This document shows, in pieces, positions 24,260-32,552 of a DNA stretch of 64,000 nt (position 1 is the stretch's first letter; every line of letters starts with the position of its first letter). Below the pieces are notes generated by a model. That model saw nothing but the letters and a program-made list of their open reading frames with translations. It was not told the DNA's origin and made no database searches. The DNA comes from JAWWOL01 sp033851545 (GTDB lineage: Bacteria; Actinomycetota; Actinomycetes; JAWWOL01): assembly GCA_033851545.1 (NCBI GenBank), contig JAWWOO010000105.1:9803-73802 (forward strand), in the 5' to 3' direction. A program made the translations under genes and the position numbers.

Positions 24260-25115
24260 GGACCGGATCGGCGTACGGAAGACGTACAAGCTCTACATCG
24301 GCGGTGCGTTCCCGCGTTCGGAGTCGGGGCGGACCTACGAAATCGTCGGCGGGTCCGGCCATTTCCTCGCCAACGCGGCGCAGGCCTCGCGCAAGGACGC
24401 CAGGGATTCCGTCGTGGCGGCCCGCAAGGCGTTCCCCTCGTGGTCGGCGGCTACCGCCTACAACCGGGGGCAGATCCTCTACCGGGTCGCCGAGCTGCTC
24501 GAGGGCCGGCGTTCGCAGTTCGTCGACGAGGTTGCCCTCGCCGGCGGACTGTCGCCCGCCGACGCGCAGCGTGAGGTTGCCGAGGCGATCGACCGCTGGG
24601 TCTGGTACGCCGGGTGGTCCGACAAGATCGCCGCCGTCGCCGGCGCTGCCAACCCGGTCGTCGGCCCGTACTTCAACTTCTCCGTCCCCGAGCCGACCGG
24701 CGTCGTCGCGGTCATCGCACCGCAGTCGCCGTCCTTGCTCGGGCTGGTCTCCGTGGTCGCGCCGATCATCCTCACCGGCAACACCTGCGTGGTCGTTGCC
24801 AGCGAGCGGTCGCCGCTGCCGGCTGTCACGCTGAGCGAGGTGCTGGCGACCTCCGACCTCCCAGGTGGTGTGGTCAACCTGCTCACCGGGTTCACCGCCG
24901 AGCTGGCGCCCGGGCTGGCCGCCCACATGGACGTCAACGCGATCGACCTTGCCGGTGTCGAGTGGAGTGTGGTGGCTGAGCTCGAACATGCGGCCGCCGA
25001 CAACGTCAAGCGGGTCCTCCTACCGTCGGAGACGGACTGGTACACCGATCCCGGGACGGCGCGGCTGACAGCGTTCCTCGAGACCAAGACCGTCTGGCAC
25101 CCGGTCGGCGTCTGA
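24252..25115 (+). CDS. Truncated aldehyde dehydrogenase-like protein without catalytic cysteine
   Basis: A 287-residue protein matching the N-terminal cofactor domain of aldehyde dehydrogenases: YKLYIGGAFPRSESGRTY, ARDSVVAARKAFPSW, GVVAVIAPQSPSLLGLVSVVAPIILTGN and LPGGVVNLLTGF. It then diverges: the place of the catalytic LELGGK is taken by IDLAGVEW, and the catalytic-cysteine domain is absent. The reading frame is clean, starts with ATG overlapping the previous stop by eight bases, and ends without sign of decay. It is therefore likely a stable pseudoenzyme acting with the active dehydrogenase or DeoC, not a fresh truncation. The partner role is inference. Confidence 0.85.
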   Translation: MAEDRIGVRKTYKLYIGGAFPRSESGRTYEIVGGSGHFLANAAQASRKDARDSVVAARKAFPSWSAATAYNRGQILYRVAELLEGRRSQFVDEVALAGGLSPADAQREVAEAIDRWVWYAGWSDKIAAVAGAANPVVGPYFNFSVPEPTGVVAVIAPQSPSLLGLVSVVAPIILTGNTCVVVASERSPLPAVTLSEVLATSDLPGGVVNLLTGFTAELAPGLAAHMDVNAIDLAGVEWSVVAELEHAAADNVKRVLLPSETDWYTDPGTARLTAFLETKTVWHPVGV

Positions 25116-25155
25116 CCCAGCCGGTGACGGGCGTGTAACAACTGGATTAGACCTC

Positions 25156-25217
25156 TTGACGGGCTGGCGGCTGCCTCGCTACGTTCCCGGCACTGACAGG
25201 AAACTTTCCTTACAGTG
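25156..25217 (+). promoter_or_regulatory. Promoter and 27-base palindromic operator of the ROK/sugar operon
   Basis: TTGACG at 25156 and TACGTT at 25180 form a -35/-10 pair with 18 bases between. Directly downstream, 25191-25217 is a near-perfect palindrome with centre C25204: left arm CACTGACAGGAAA, right arm TTTCCTTACAGTG, matching in 11 of 13 pairs. It covers the expected transcription start and lies 20 bases before the ROK gene start, so binding should block the whole operon. AGGAAA-N-TTTCCT cores like this are usual for ROK-type repressors. Confidence 0.75.
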
Positions 25218-25237
25218 TCGTTCGCCGAGGAGGGTCG

Positions 25238-26446
25238 TTGAACCGCACTGGCACGCCGCAGCTGCTCCGGGCGATCAACGACCGTGCCGCGCTCGATCTG
25301 CTGCTGCGCCATGGCTCGCTGTCGCGCACCCAGCTGGGTGAGCTGACCGGCTTGTCCAAGGTGACCGCGTCCCAGCTGCTCAGCCGGCTCGAGGCGGACG
25401 GCCTGGTCATCCCGGTGGGCCTGAGCACCGGTGCCCGCGGCCCCGGTGCCCAGCTGTACGCGGTGGACGGGTCGGCGGCCCACGTTGCCGCCGTCGACGT
25501 CGTCCCGTCGCAGCTCACCGTGACGGTCGCCGACCTCGCCGGGCGCGTCACCGGCGAGGCGGTCGTCCGCACCGGTCGCGGTGGCGGCACCGACCCGGTC
25601 GCGGACATCCGGCGCGGGCTGGTGGCCGCCACCGCGGCGGCCGGGGTGACAGGGGTCGACCACGTCGTCATCGGTGCCCCCGGCGTGTACGACCCGACCA
25701 CCGACCGGTTGGCTCATGCCACCCATCTCACGACCTGGTCCAGGCCCGGCGTCCTGTCCACCCTGCAGGACCTGCTCGGCGTGCCCGTGGCCTTGGAGAA
25801 CAACGTCAACCTGGCCGCCATCGCCGAGCGGGATGCCGGGGTGGCCCGCGACGTGGACAGCTTCGCCATGCTCTGGGTGAGTGCCGGCCTGGGCATGGCC
25901 ATCGACCTCGGCGGCACCCTGCACCGCGGGGCCACCGGCGGCGCGGGGGAGATCGGCTACATGCCGGTGGCAGGAGCGCCACACCACGCCCGGGGTCGCC
26001 GGTTCCAGGACCTCGTCGGCGGTCCGGCGGTGCTGCGGCTGGCCAAGGAGCACGGCTTCAGCGGTCGCACGGCCGAGGCCGCCGTACGACGGGCTGCTGG
26101 GGCCGGCGCCGCCGGAAAGCCGTTGCTGGCAGAGCTTTCCACCCGGCTGGCCACCGGCCTGTCCACCATCGTCGCGGTCCTCGACCCCAGCCTGGTCGTG
26201 CTCACCGGTGATGTGGCGCTGGCCGGCGGCGCCGTCCTGCGCGGCCTCGTGGAGCGCAAGCTGCGCGACCTGACCCCCCTCCGGCCGCGCGTGGCGCTCA
26301 GCGCCGTCGAGGGCAACGCCGTCAGCGCGGGCGCACTCGTGATGGCCCTGGAGCTCGTCCGGGACGTGCACTTCGGCACCCCCCACAGCAGCAAGCCCCA
26401 CCTCGCCCGTACGAAGGAGCAGTTCAGTGACAGCACGTCTGCGTAG
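25238..26446 (+). CDS. ROK-family transcriptional repressor
   Basis: A 402-residue ROK repressor: a winged helix-turn-helix at residues 15-65 (LLLRHGSLSRTQLGELTGLSKVTASQLL) joined to an actin-like sugar-kinase fold (VVIGAPGVYD, LENNVNLAAIAE, GLGMAIDLGG, GAGEIGYMPV). The usual Cys-rich zinc motif after the GEIGH block is missing; GAPHHARGRR stands in its place, so it may not bind zinc as NagC/Mlc do. The start is TTG at 25238, decided by GAGGAGGG three to four bases upstream. The operator just upstream indicates autoregulation. The gene overlaps the binding-protein gene by 20 bases. Confidence 0.92.
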   Translation: MNRTGTPQLLRAINDRAALDLLLRHGSLSRTQLGELTGLSKVTASQLLSRLEADGLVIPVGLSTGARGPGAQLYAVDGSAAHVAAVDVVPSQLTVTVADLAGRVTGEAVVRTGRGGGTDPVADIRRGLVAATAAAGVTGVDHVVIGAPGVYDPTTDRLAHATHLTTWSRPGVLSTLQDLLGVPVALENNVNLAAIAERDAGVARDVDSFAMLWVSAGLGMAIDLGGTLHRGATGGAGEIGYMPVAGAPHHARGRRFQDLVGGPAVLRLAKEHGFSGRTAEAAVRRAAGAGAAGKPLLAELSTRLATGLSTIVAVLDPSLVVLTGDVALAGGAVLRGLVERKLRDLTPLRPRVALSAVEGNAVSAGALVMALELVRDVHFGTPHSSKPHLARTKEQFSDSTSA

Positions 26447-27842
26447 GACTGCCGCCGTCGCCTCCCTCAGCGCGGTCGCGCTGACCCTGGCCGCGTGCGG
26501 CACGAGCGGCAGCTCAGCGCACGGGGGGCCAGGGGGCGTCACGACCACGGCCACCAAGGCGGCAGGCTCGGCAGCAGCGGTGGCCACCTCCGCCTCGCCG
26601 CTGCCGTCAGCGCCGGCCAAGGTCAGCGGCACCGTGCAGCTCTGGCACTTCTTCACCGGCCGGGAGGCCAAAGCCATCGACGGAGTCGTGGCCGACTTCG
26701 AGAAGGCCTACCCCGACATCAAGGTCGTGGTGAAGTCCGGGCAGGACGACACCAAGGCCACCCAGGCGATCTCGGCCGGCAAGGGACCCGACGTCGACCT
26801 GTCCTACTCCACCGACATCACCGGGAAGTTCTGCTCCACGGGGGCTTTCCGCGACCTGGGCCCGTACATCGCCCGTGACAAGGTCGACCTCAGCCAGATC
26901 CCGCAGTCGGTGCAGTCCTACACCGAGTACAAGGGGGTGCGCTGCGAGATGCCGTTCCTGGCCGACACCTACGGGCTCTACTACAACAAGACGTTGCTGG
27001 CCGCAGCCGGCTACACCTCGCCGCCGAAGACGATGAGCGAGCTCACGGCGATGGCCGAGAAGCTGACGAAGCGCAACGCGGACGGGTCGATCAAGGTCGC
27101 CGGCTACGTGCCGACCGTCGGCTACTACGAGAACGCACCTGCCCACTATGCGCCCACGTACGGTGCCACCTGGCTCAAGCCCGACGGCACCTCGAACATC
27201 GGCAGCGACAAGAACTGGCAGCCGTACCTCACCTGGATCCAGACGCTGACCAAGTTCTACGGTCAGGACAAGCTCGCGAAGTTCGTCGCCGGAGCCGGAC
27301 AGGAGTTCTCGGCCGACAACGACTTCGAGAAGGGCAAGGTCGCGATGATGATCGACGGGGAATACCGCAACGCCTTCCTCAAGAGCGAGCACCCGGAGCT
27401 GTCGTACGCGACGGCGCCGTTCCCGACGGCCGACGACAAGACCAACCTGTACGGCGGCGGCTACGTCACCGGCAACATCATCGGGATCGGCAAGGGCGCG
27501 AAGAACCCCGAGGCTGCCTGGGTTCTCATCAAGTACCTCACCTCCGACACCGCCGCGATGGTCAAGCTCGCCAACGGCATCAAGAATGTCCCGACGTGGA
27601 ACCCGGCGCTCAACTCGCCGGACCTGGAGGCGGACACCAACTTCAAGACGTTCCTCGACGTGTTCGCCAACCCCAGCACCGCGACCACCCCGGCCAGCCC
27701 CAACGGCGGCGCCTATCAGGTGACCTTCCAGAACTGGATCCAGAAATGGCAGACCGGCAAGGCGGGCACCAACCTGCAGGGCGGCCTGAACGGCGTTGAC
27801 CAGCAGATCAACGACGCGCTGAAGCTCGGCACCGCACCTTGA
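26427..27842 (+). CDS. Extracellular sugar-binding lipoprotein (ABC family 1)
   Basis: A 471-residue solute-binding protein of the maltose/multiple-sugar type. It has a lipoprotein signal with lipobox LAAC (Cys24), a low-complexity Thr/Ala/Ser linker, and the family 1 core: VQLWHFFTGREAKAIDGVVADFEKAYPDI, KGPDVDLSYS, GLYYNKTLLAAAGY, KVAMMIDGEY. It starts with GTG at 26427, with AAGGAG eight bases upstream, inside the end of the repressor gene. With the two permeases and the GH4 enzyme it should capture a beta-glucoside or similar disaccharide. No ATPase is encoded; a shared MsiK-type ATPase is the usual solution in actinobacteria. Confidence 0.93.
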   Translation: MTARLRRTAAVASLSAVALTLAACGTSGSSAHGGPGGVTTTATKAAGSAAAVATSASPLPSAPAKVSGTVQLWHFFTGREAKAIDGVVADFEKAYPDIKVVVKSGQDDTKATQAISAGKGPDVDLSYSTDITGKFCSTGAFRDLGPYIARDKVDLSQIPQSVQSYTEYKGVRCEMPFLADTYGLYYNKTLLAAAGYTSPPKTMSELTAMAEKLTKRNADGSIKVAGYVPTVGYYENAPAHYAPTYGATWLKPDGTSNIGSDKNWQPYLTWIQTLTKFYGQDKLAKFVAGAGQEFSADNDFEKGKVAMMIDGEYRNAFLKSEHPELSYATAPFPTADDKTNLYGGGYVTGNIIGIGKGAKNPEAAWVLIKYLTSDTAAMVKLANGIKNVPTWNPALNSPDLEADTNFKTFLDVFANPSTATTPASPNGGAYQVTFQNWIQKWQTGKAGTNLQGGLNGVDQQINDALKLGTAP

Positions 27843-28759
27843 CCGGTCGGAGGGGCCTGTTCACCGCCGCGTTGATGGCGCCCGCGACGATCGGCCTGAT
27901 CGTCTTCTTCGTCTACCCGCTGTTCGCCACTTTCTATTTCTCCTTCACCCGCTTCGACCTGCTGTCCTCGCCGCAATGGGTGGGGCTGCGCAACTACAAG
28001 TATTTCTTCACCGAGGACCCGGTCGTCTGGCAGGCGCTGCGCAACACCTTGTGGCTGGTCGTGGTGATGGTCCCGTGCCGCATCCTGTTCGCACTGGGCA
28101 CGGCCGGCATCGTCACGCAGATCAAGCGGCGGGCGGGACTGCTGCGGACATTGTTCTACCTGCCGGCGCTGGCTCCGCCGGTCGCAGCGACGGTGGCCTT
28201 CGTCTTCCTGTTCAACCCCGCCGTCGGCCCGGTCAACCAGGTGCTGGGTTTCGCGCACCTCTCGCAGCCAGGCTGGTTCGGCGACTCGACGTGGTCGAAG
28301 CCCGCCCTGGTGCTGCTGGGACTGTGGGGCATCGGCGACATCATGATCATCTTTCTGGCCAGCCTGCTCGACGTACCGCAGGACCAGTACGAGGCCGCCA
28401 GCCTCGACGGGGCCAACGGCCTGCAGCGCTTCCGCTACGTCACCATCCCGTCGATCAAGCCGGTGCTGCTGTTCGCGACCATCACCGGCGTCATCGACAT
28501 GCTGCAGTACTTCACGCAGGCGACGGTGGCGGCCCAGGTCGCCAGCGGCCAGGCGAACAACGGGGCCGGCACGGCGACCACGCTCGGCTACCCCAACGGC
28601 TCGACGCTGACCTTCTCGCAATGGCTCTACCAGGAGGGCTTCACCAACTTCTACCTCGGCTACGCGAGTGCCATGTCCGTGCTGATGTTCCTCATCGCGA
28701 TCGGTTTCATCGTGTTCCTGCTCCGGCGGTCCGGGTCCTTCCGCGGAGCCGAGGCATGA
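27839..28759 (+). CDS. Sugar ABC transporter permease (MalF-like)
   Basis: A 306-residue permease with six predicted spans. The EAA loop that contacts the ATPase is EAASLDGANGLQRFRYVTIP near residue 188. The start is TTG at 27839, overlapping the binding-protein stop. An inserted polar loop (QVASGQANNGAGTATTLGYPNG) sits before the last span, as in many actinobacterial sugar permeases. It pairs with the next gene. Confidence 0.93.
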   Translation: MTGRRGLFTAALMAPATIGLIVFFVYPLFATFYFSFTRFDLLSSPQWVGLRNYKYFFTEDPVVWQALRNTLWLVVVMVPCRILFALGTAGIVTQIKRRAGLLRTLFYLPALAPPVAATVAFVFLFNPAVGPVNQVLGFAHLSQPGWFGDSTWSKPALVLLGLWGIGDIMIIFLASLLDVPQDQYEAASLDGANGLQRFRYVTIPSIKPVLLFATITGVIDMLQYFTQATVAAQVASGQANNGAGTATTLGYPNGSTLTFSQWLYQEGFTNFYLGYASAMSVLMFLIAIGFIVFLLRRSGSFRGAEA

Positions 28760-29640
28760 CCGCCGTCGCCGCTGGCACCCGGCCGGTCACACCGATGCGC
28801 TCGGTGCGCAGGGTCCGTACGGAGGGCAAGCTCGTCTGGCTGGCCAAGCACTCCGTCGCGGTGGCGCTCGCGCTGGCCTTCGTCCTGCCGTTCGCATTCA
28901 TCATCCTGACGTCGATGATGACCACGGAGCAGGCCGGCACCGCCAGCCTGTGGCCGCACTCGTGGCACCCTGGCAACTTCGCCAAGGTCTTCCAGACCGC
29001 TCCGATGTTCTCCTACTTCGGCAACACGCTGGAGTACGCCGTTCTCGCGACGCTCTTCATGCTGTTGTCGAGCGTGCCCGCGGCCTATGCCATGGCCCGG
29101 ATCCGGTTCAGGGGCGCCAATCTTGCCTTCCTGGCGGTGCTGGCGGCCATGACCTTGCCGCCGCAGGTCACGCAGGTGCCCATCTACCTGATGTGGGCCA
29201 AGCTCAACCTCACCGGGTCGCTGTGGCCGCTGATCCTGCCCAACCTGTTCGGGGACGCGTTCAGCATCTTCCTGCTGCGGCAGTTCCTCCTTACCATCCC
29301 CGAGGAGTACGGCGACGCCGCCCGCTGTGACGGCTGCAGTGAGTGGCAGGTGATGACCCGGGTCATCCTGCCGATGGCCAGGCCGGCCCTCGCGGCCACG
29401 GGGATGTTCATGTTTCTGCTGTGCTGGAACGACTACTACGGGCCGTTGCTCTACACCAGCGAGAACAGCGCACACTGGACGCTGTCCTACGGGCTCTCGC
29501 AGTTCCGTACGCTCTACCAGGTGCAGTGGAACCTCGTGATGGCAGCCACTCTCCTCGTCATGGTGCCCGTGATCGTGCTGTTCTTCTTCGCCCAGAAGGC
29601 CTTCGTTCAGGGCGTCACGCTGACAGGAGTCAAGGGATGA
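28756..29640 (+). CDS. Sugar ABC transporter permease (MalG-like)
   Basis: A 294-residue permease, second half of the heterodimeric channel. It has about six spans, an EAA loop PEEYGDAARCDGCSEWQVMTR followed by ILPMARPA, and the C-terminal FAQKAFVQGVTLTGVKG characteristic of MalG-type partners. The ATG start overlaps the previous stop (ATGA), and its own stop overlaps the GH4 start the same way. Confidence 0.93.
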   Translation: MTAVAAGTRPVTPMRSVRRVRTEGKLVWLAKHSVAVALALAFVLPFAFIILTSMMTTEQAGTASLWPHSWHPGNFAKVFQTAPMFSYFGNTLEYAVLATLFMLLSSVPAAYAMARIRFRGANLAFLAVLAAMTLPPQVTQVPIYLMWAKLNLTGSLWPLILPNLFGDAFSIFLLRQFLLTIPEEYGDAARCDGCSEWQVMTRVILPMARPALAATGMFMFLLCWNDYYGPLLYTSENSAHWTLSYGLSQFRTLYQVQWNLVMAATLLVMVPVIVLFFFAQKAFVQGVTLTGVKG

Positions 29641-30896
29641 AGCTGACCGTGGTGGGCGGCGGCTCGACCTACACTCCCGAGCTGGTCGACGGCATCGCCA
29701 GGCTGCGTGACACGTTGCCGGTGGAGCAGCTGGTCCTAACCGACCCGGCAGCGGATCGGCTGGCGCTCGTCGGATCCCTTGGCCGGCGGATGTTCTCGCG
29801 CGAGGGCCACGACGGCGTGGTCAGCTGGACGACCGATTTCGACGCTGCGGTCTCTGATGCCGACGTGGTGCTGCTCCAGCTGCGGATCGGCGGGCAGGCA
29901 GCCAGGGCGGTGGACGAGACGCTGCCGCTGGAGTGCGGCTGCGTGGGCCAGGAGACCACCGGGGCGGGCGGACTGGCCAAGGCGCTGCGTACGGTGCCGG
30001 TGGTTCTCGACGTCGCCGAGCGGGTCCGCAAGCTGGCCAGGCCCGATGCCTGGATCGTCGACTTCACCAACCCGGTCGGCATCGTCACCCGTGCCCTGCT
30101 CGACGCCGGCCACCGGGCGGTCGGCCTGTGCAACGTCGCGATCGGCTACCAGCGTCAGGCCGCGCAGCTGCTCGGAGTCGATGCGTCGCGGATCTCCCTC
30201 GACCACGTCGGCCTCAACCACCTCACCTGGGAGCGGGCGATCCGGCTGGACGGCATCGACGTGCTGCCGCGGCTGATGGCTGAGCATGGCGAGGAGCTGG
30301 CCGGCCGTACGGGCATGCCGCTCGAGCTGTCACGCCGACTCGGCGTGCTGCCGTCCTACTATCTGCGCTACTTCTACCAGCACGACGCGGTTGTGTCCGA
30401 GCAGCGAGCCGAGCCGTCCCGCGCGGCCACGGTCGCAGCCATCGAGAGCGAGCTGCTCGAGATCTACGCCGACCCGGAGCTCGACACCAAGCCGGCCTTG
30501 CTCGGGCAGCGCGGCGGGGCCTACTACTCCGAGGCAGCAGTGGATCTGGTCGCCTCACTGACGTCCGACCGCCGCGACGTGCAGGTCGTCAACCTGCGCA
30601 ACAACGGCACGTTCGCCGGCTTGTCCGATGACGCCGTGGTCGAGGTGCCGGCCGTCGTCGGTGCGCACGGGGCGACACCGGTCGCGGTGCAACCGCTGGC
30701 CCCGTTGTACTCCGGCCTCGTGCAGCATGTGTCCGCGTACGAGGAGCTCGCACTCGACGCGGCCTTGCACGGTGGCCGCGAGCGGGTGTTCCGTGCCTTG
30801 CTGGCCCATCCGCTCGTCGGCCAGCTCGACCGGGCGGAGCGGCTGACCGACCTGCTGCTCGCGGCCAACGCCCGCTACCTGCCGTGGGCGCAGTGA
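29637..30896 (+). CDS. GH4 glycosidase (6-phospho-beta-glucosidase family)
   Basis: A 419-residue NAD- and Mn-dependent glycosidase of family GH4. The Rossmann motif GGGSTYTPELV opens it; the metal ligands fit Cys165 in GLCNVAIG and His195 in HVGLNHLTW, and FTNPVGI supplies the conserved Asn-Pro. Annotated relatives are 6-phospho-beta-glucosidases. Here uptake is by an ABC system, not a PTS, so the substrate may be unphosphorylated or be phosphorylated by the kinase in the next gene. Translation is coupled at both ends. Confidence 0.92.
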   Translation: MKLTVVGGGSTYTPELVDGIARLRDTLPVEQLVLTDPAADRLALVGSLGRRMFSREGHDGVVSWTTDFDAAVSDADVVLLQLRIGGQAARAVDETLPLECGCVGQETTGAGGLAKALRTVPVVLDVAERVRKLARPDAWIVDFTNPVGIVTRALLDAGHRAVGLCNVAIGYQRQAAQLLGVDASRISLDHVGLNHLTWERAIRLDGIDVLPRLMAEHGEELAGRTGMPLELSRRLGVLPSYYLRYFYQHDAVVSEQRAEPSRAATVAAIESELLEIYADPELDTKPALLGQRGGAYYSEAAVDLVASLTSDRRDVQVVNLRNNGTFAGLSDDAVVEVPAVVGAHGATPVAVQPLAPLYSGLVQHVSAYEELALDAALHGGRERVFRALLAHPLVGQLDRAERLTDLLLAANARYLPWAQ

Positions 30897-31894
30897 CCCT
30901 TCCCGCGGTCCTCGCCGTCGACGGCGGCGGCAGCAAGACCGACGTCCTGCTGGCCGATCGGCAAGGGCGGCTGCTGGCCCACGCGCGGGGCGCCGGCACG
31001 AACCCGCAGATGATCGGGATCGACCTGGCGATGAGCCGGGTCCAGGCCCTGGTCGAGGACGTCGCGTGGCAGTGCGGCCTCGTGGTCGGCAGCGGCCCGG
31101 TCGCCGGGCACGCCGCCGTCTACCTCGCCGGGGTCGACCTGCCGGCCGAGGTCGAGGAGGTGGAGCGTCGGGTGGTCGCGGCCGGCTGGGCTCCGTCCCA
31201 CGTCGTCGACAACGACGTCTTCGCCCTGCTCCGTGCCGGGACCAACAACCCGGACGCGGTCGCGGTGATCTGCGGGACCGGCATCAACTGCGTCGGCGTC
31301 CGCCACGACGGAGCGACGTCGCGCTTTCCCTCGCTCGGCCCGATCACCGGGGACTGGGGCGGCGGCGGTCATCTGGGGGAGAAAGCGCTGTGGTGGGCCG
31401 CCCGCAGTGAGGACGGCCGGGCGGAGCCGTCGTCCCTGCAAACTGCGGTCGCCGACCACTTCGGCCTGCCGTCGGTGTTGGCCGTCGGGGAGGCGTTGCA
31501 CTTCGGCCGGATCGACGAACACCGGCTCGCTGAGCTGACCCCGCTGGTGTTCGCCCATGCCGCGGCCGGGGATTGGGTCGCGGTCAAGCTGGTGGACCGG
31601 TTGGCGCTCGAGATCGCCGCCATGGCAACGGTTTCCCTGGGCAGGCTGGACCTGCTGGCAGCCAAGGCGGACGTCGTACTCGGTGGCGGCATCCTCCGCG
31701 CCGGTCACGACGGGCTGCTCGCGGACGTCGAGCGGCGGATCCGTACGCAGGCTCCCGACGTGACCTTGCGGGTTGTCACTGACGCTCCGGTGGTCGGTGC
31801 CGTGCTGCTCGCGCTCGACCACGTCGGGGCGACGGCAGAGGCCGAGGCCACCGCCCGTCTGCAGACCGCTGCCTGGCTCGCGCGGTCGTCCTGA
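30893..31894 (+). CDS. BadF/BadG-type sugar kinase (N-acetylglucosamine kinase-like)
   Basis: A 333-residue ASKHA-fold kinase. ATP-binding motifs are AVDGGGSKTDVLLAD (phosphate 1), VICGTGINCVGV (phosphate 2) and VLGGGILRAGHDGL (adenosine), with SLGPITGDWGGGGHLGEKAL as the hinge segment typical of N-acetylglucosamine kinases. It starts with GTG at 30893 overlapping the GH4 stop. It probably phosphorylates a glucosamine- or glucose-type sugar released or used by the operon. It ends one base from the convergent DedA gene, with no room for a terminator. Confidence 0.9.
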   Translation: MTLPAVLAVDGGGSKTDVLLADRQGRLLAHARGAGTNPQMIGIDLAMSRVQALVEDVAWQCGLVVGSGPVAGHAAVYLAGVDLPAEVEEVERRVVAAGWAPSHVVDNDVFALLRAGTNNPDAVAVICGTGINCVGVRHDGATSRFPSLGPITGDWGGGGHLGEKALWWAARSEDGRAEPSSLQTAVADHFGLPSVLAVGEALHFGRIDEHRLAELTPLVFAHAAAGDWVAVKLVDRLALEIAAMATVSLGRLDLLAAKADVVLGGGILRAGHDGLLADVERRIRTQAPDVTLRVVTDAPVVGAVLLALDHVGATAEAEATARLQTAAWLARSS

Positions 31895-31895
31895 T

Positions 31896-32540
31896 CTAGT
31901 CGTCCGGTGGCGTCGGTGGGGACTCGGACGACCGCTCGGCCCGGCGGCGGCGGATGACGAGCACGACGACGAGCAGGATGACCAGACCGAGGAGGACCTC
32001 GCTGGCGGTGCCCGCAACCTTCTGGACCTTCTGATAGCTCGCGCCGGCGAGGTAGCCGAGCATCGTGAAGCCGATCGCCCAGACCAGTCCGCCGAGGGCG
32101 TTGAAGGCCAGGAACCTCCGGTACGCCATCTTGGAGGTGCCGGCGAGTCCTGGCATGACCGCACGCAGGAACGCGGTGAACCGGCCGAGGAAGACCGCCC
32201 GGCCCCCGTTGCGCTTGAGCGCGGCCTGGCCCTTCTCCAAGGCCTCGCGGTGCCGGTCGAACACCGTGAGCCCGAGCAGCCGCGGGCCGAAGTGCCGGCC
32301 GACCTCATAGCCGACGCTGTCGCCGATGATCGCCGACGCCACAGCGACGATGATGACGAGCGTGAGCGACACGCTGTGGCGCTCGGCGAGCACGCCGCCG
32401 AGGACGACAGCCGTCTCACCCGGCAGCACGAAGCCGACGAACAGGGCGGCCTCGGCGAACACCAGAGCACCCACCAGCGCGTACGCAGGTGGGCCGTGGA
32501 GGGTGAGGATCTGGTCGACGGTGGAGCTGATCACGCTCAT
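31896..32540 (-). CDS. DedA-family membrane protein
   Basis: A 214-residue DedA/SNARE-associated protein. Signs are FVLPGETAVVLGG with the conserved glutamate in the first re-entrant region, GDSVGYEVGRHFG, FLGRFTAFLRAVMPGLAGTSKM with the two family arginines, and NALGGLVWAIGFTMLGY. Members flip undecaprenyl phosphate or phospholipids across the membrane. The C-terminal tail RRRRAERSSE is cytoplasmic and basic. Confidence 0.92.
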   Translation of the reverse strand: MSVISSTVDQILTLHGPPAYALVGALVFAEAALFVGFVLPGETAVVLGGVLAERHSVSLTLVIIVAVASAIIGDSVGYEVGRHFGPRLLGLTVFDRHREALEKGQAALKRNGGRAVFLGRFTAFLRAVMPGLAGTSKMAYRRFLAFNALGGLVWAIGFTMLGYLAGASYQKVQKVAGTASEVLLGLVILLVVVLVIRRRRAERSSESPPTPPDD

Positions 32541-32552
32541 CGTTCGCTCACG

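Noticed and set aside
24479..26677. 732-codon minus-strand frame across the dehydrogenase-like gene, ROK gene and operator
   Set aside because: It covers recognised plus-strand genes, crosses the promoter and operator, and shows no domain.
29340..29640. N-terminal extension of the GH4 frame inside the permease gene (in-frame from 29343)
   Set aside because: The Rossmann start MKLTVVGGGSTYTPELV begins at 29637 with an ATGA overlap; the upstream part is the shadow of the permease.
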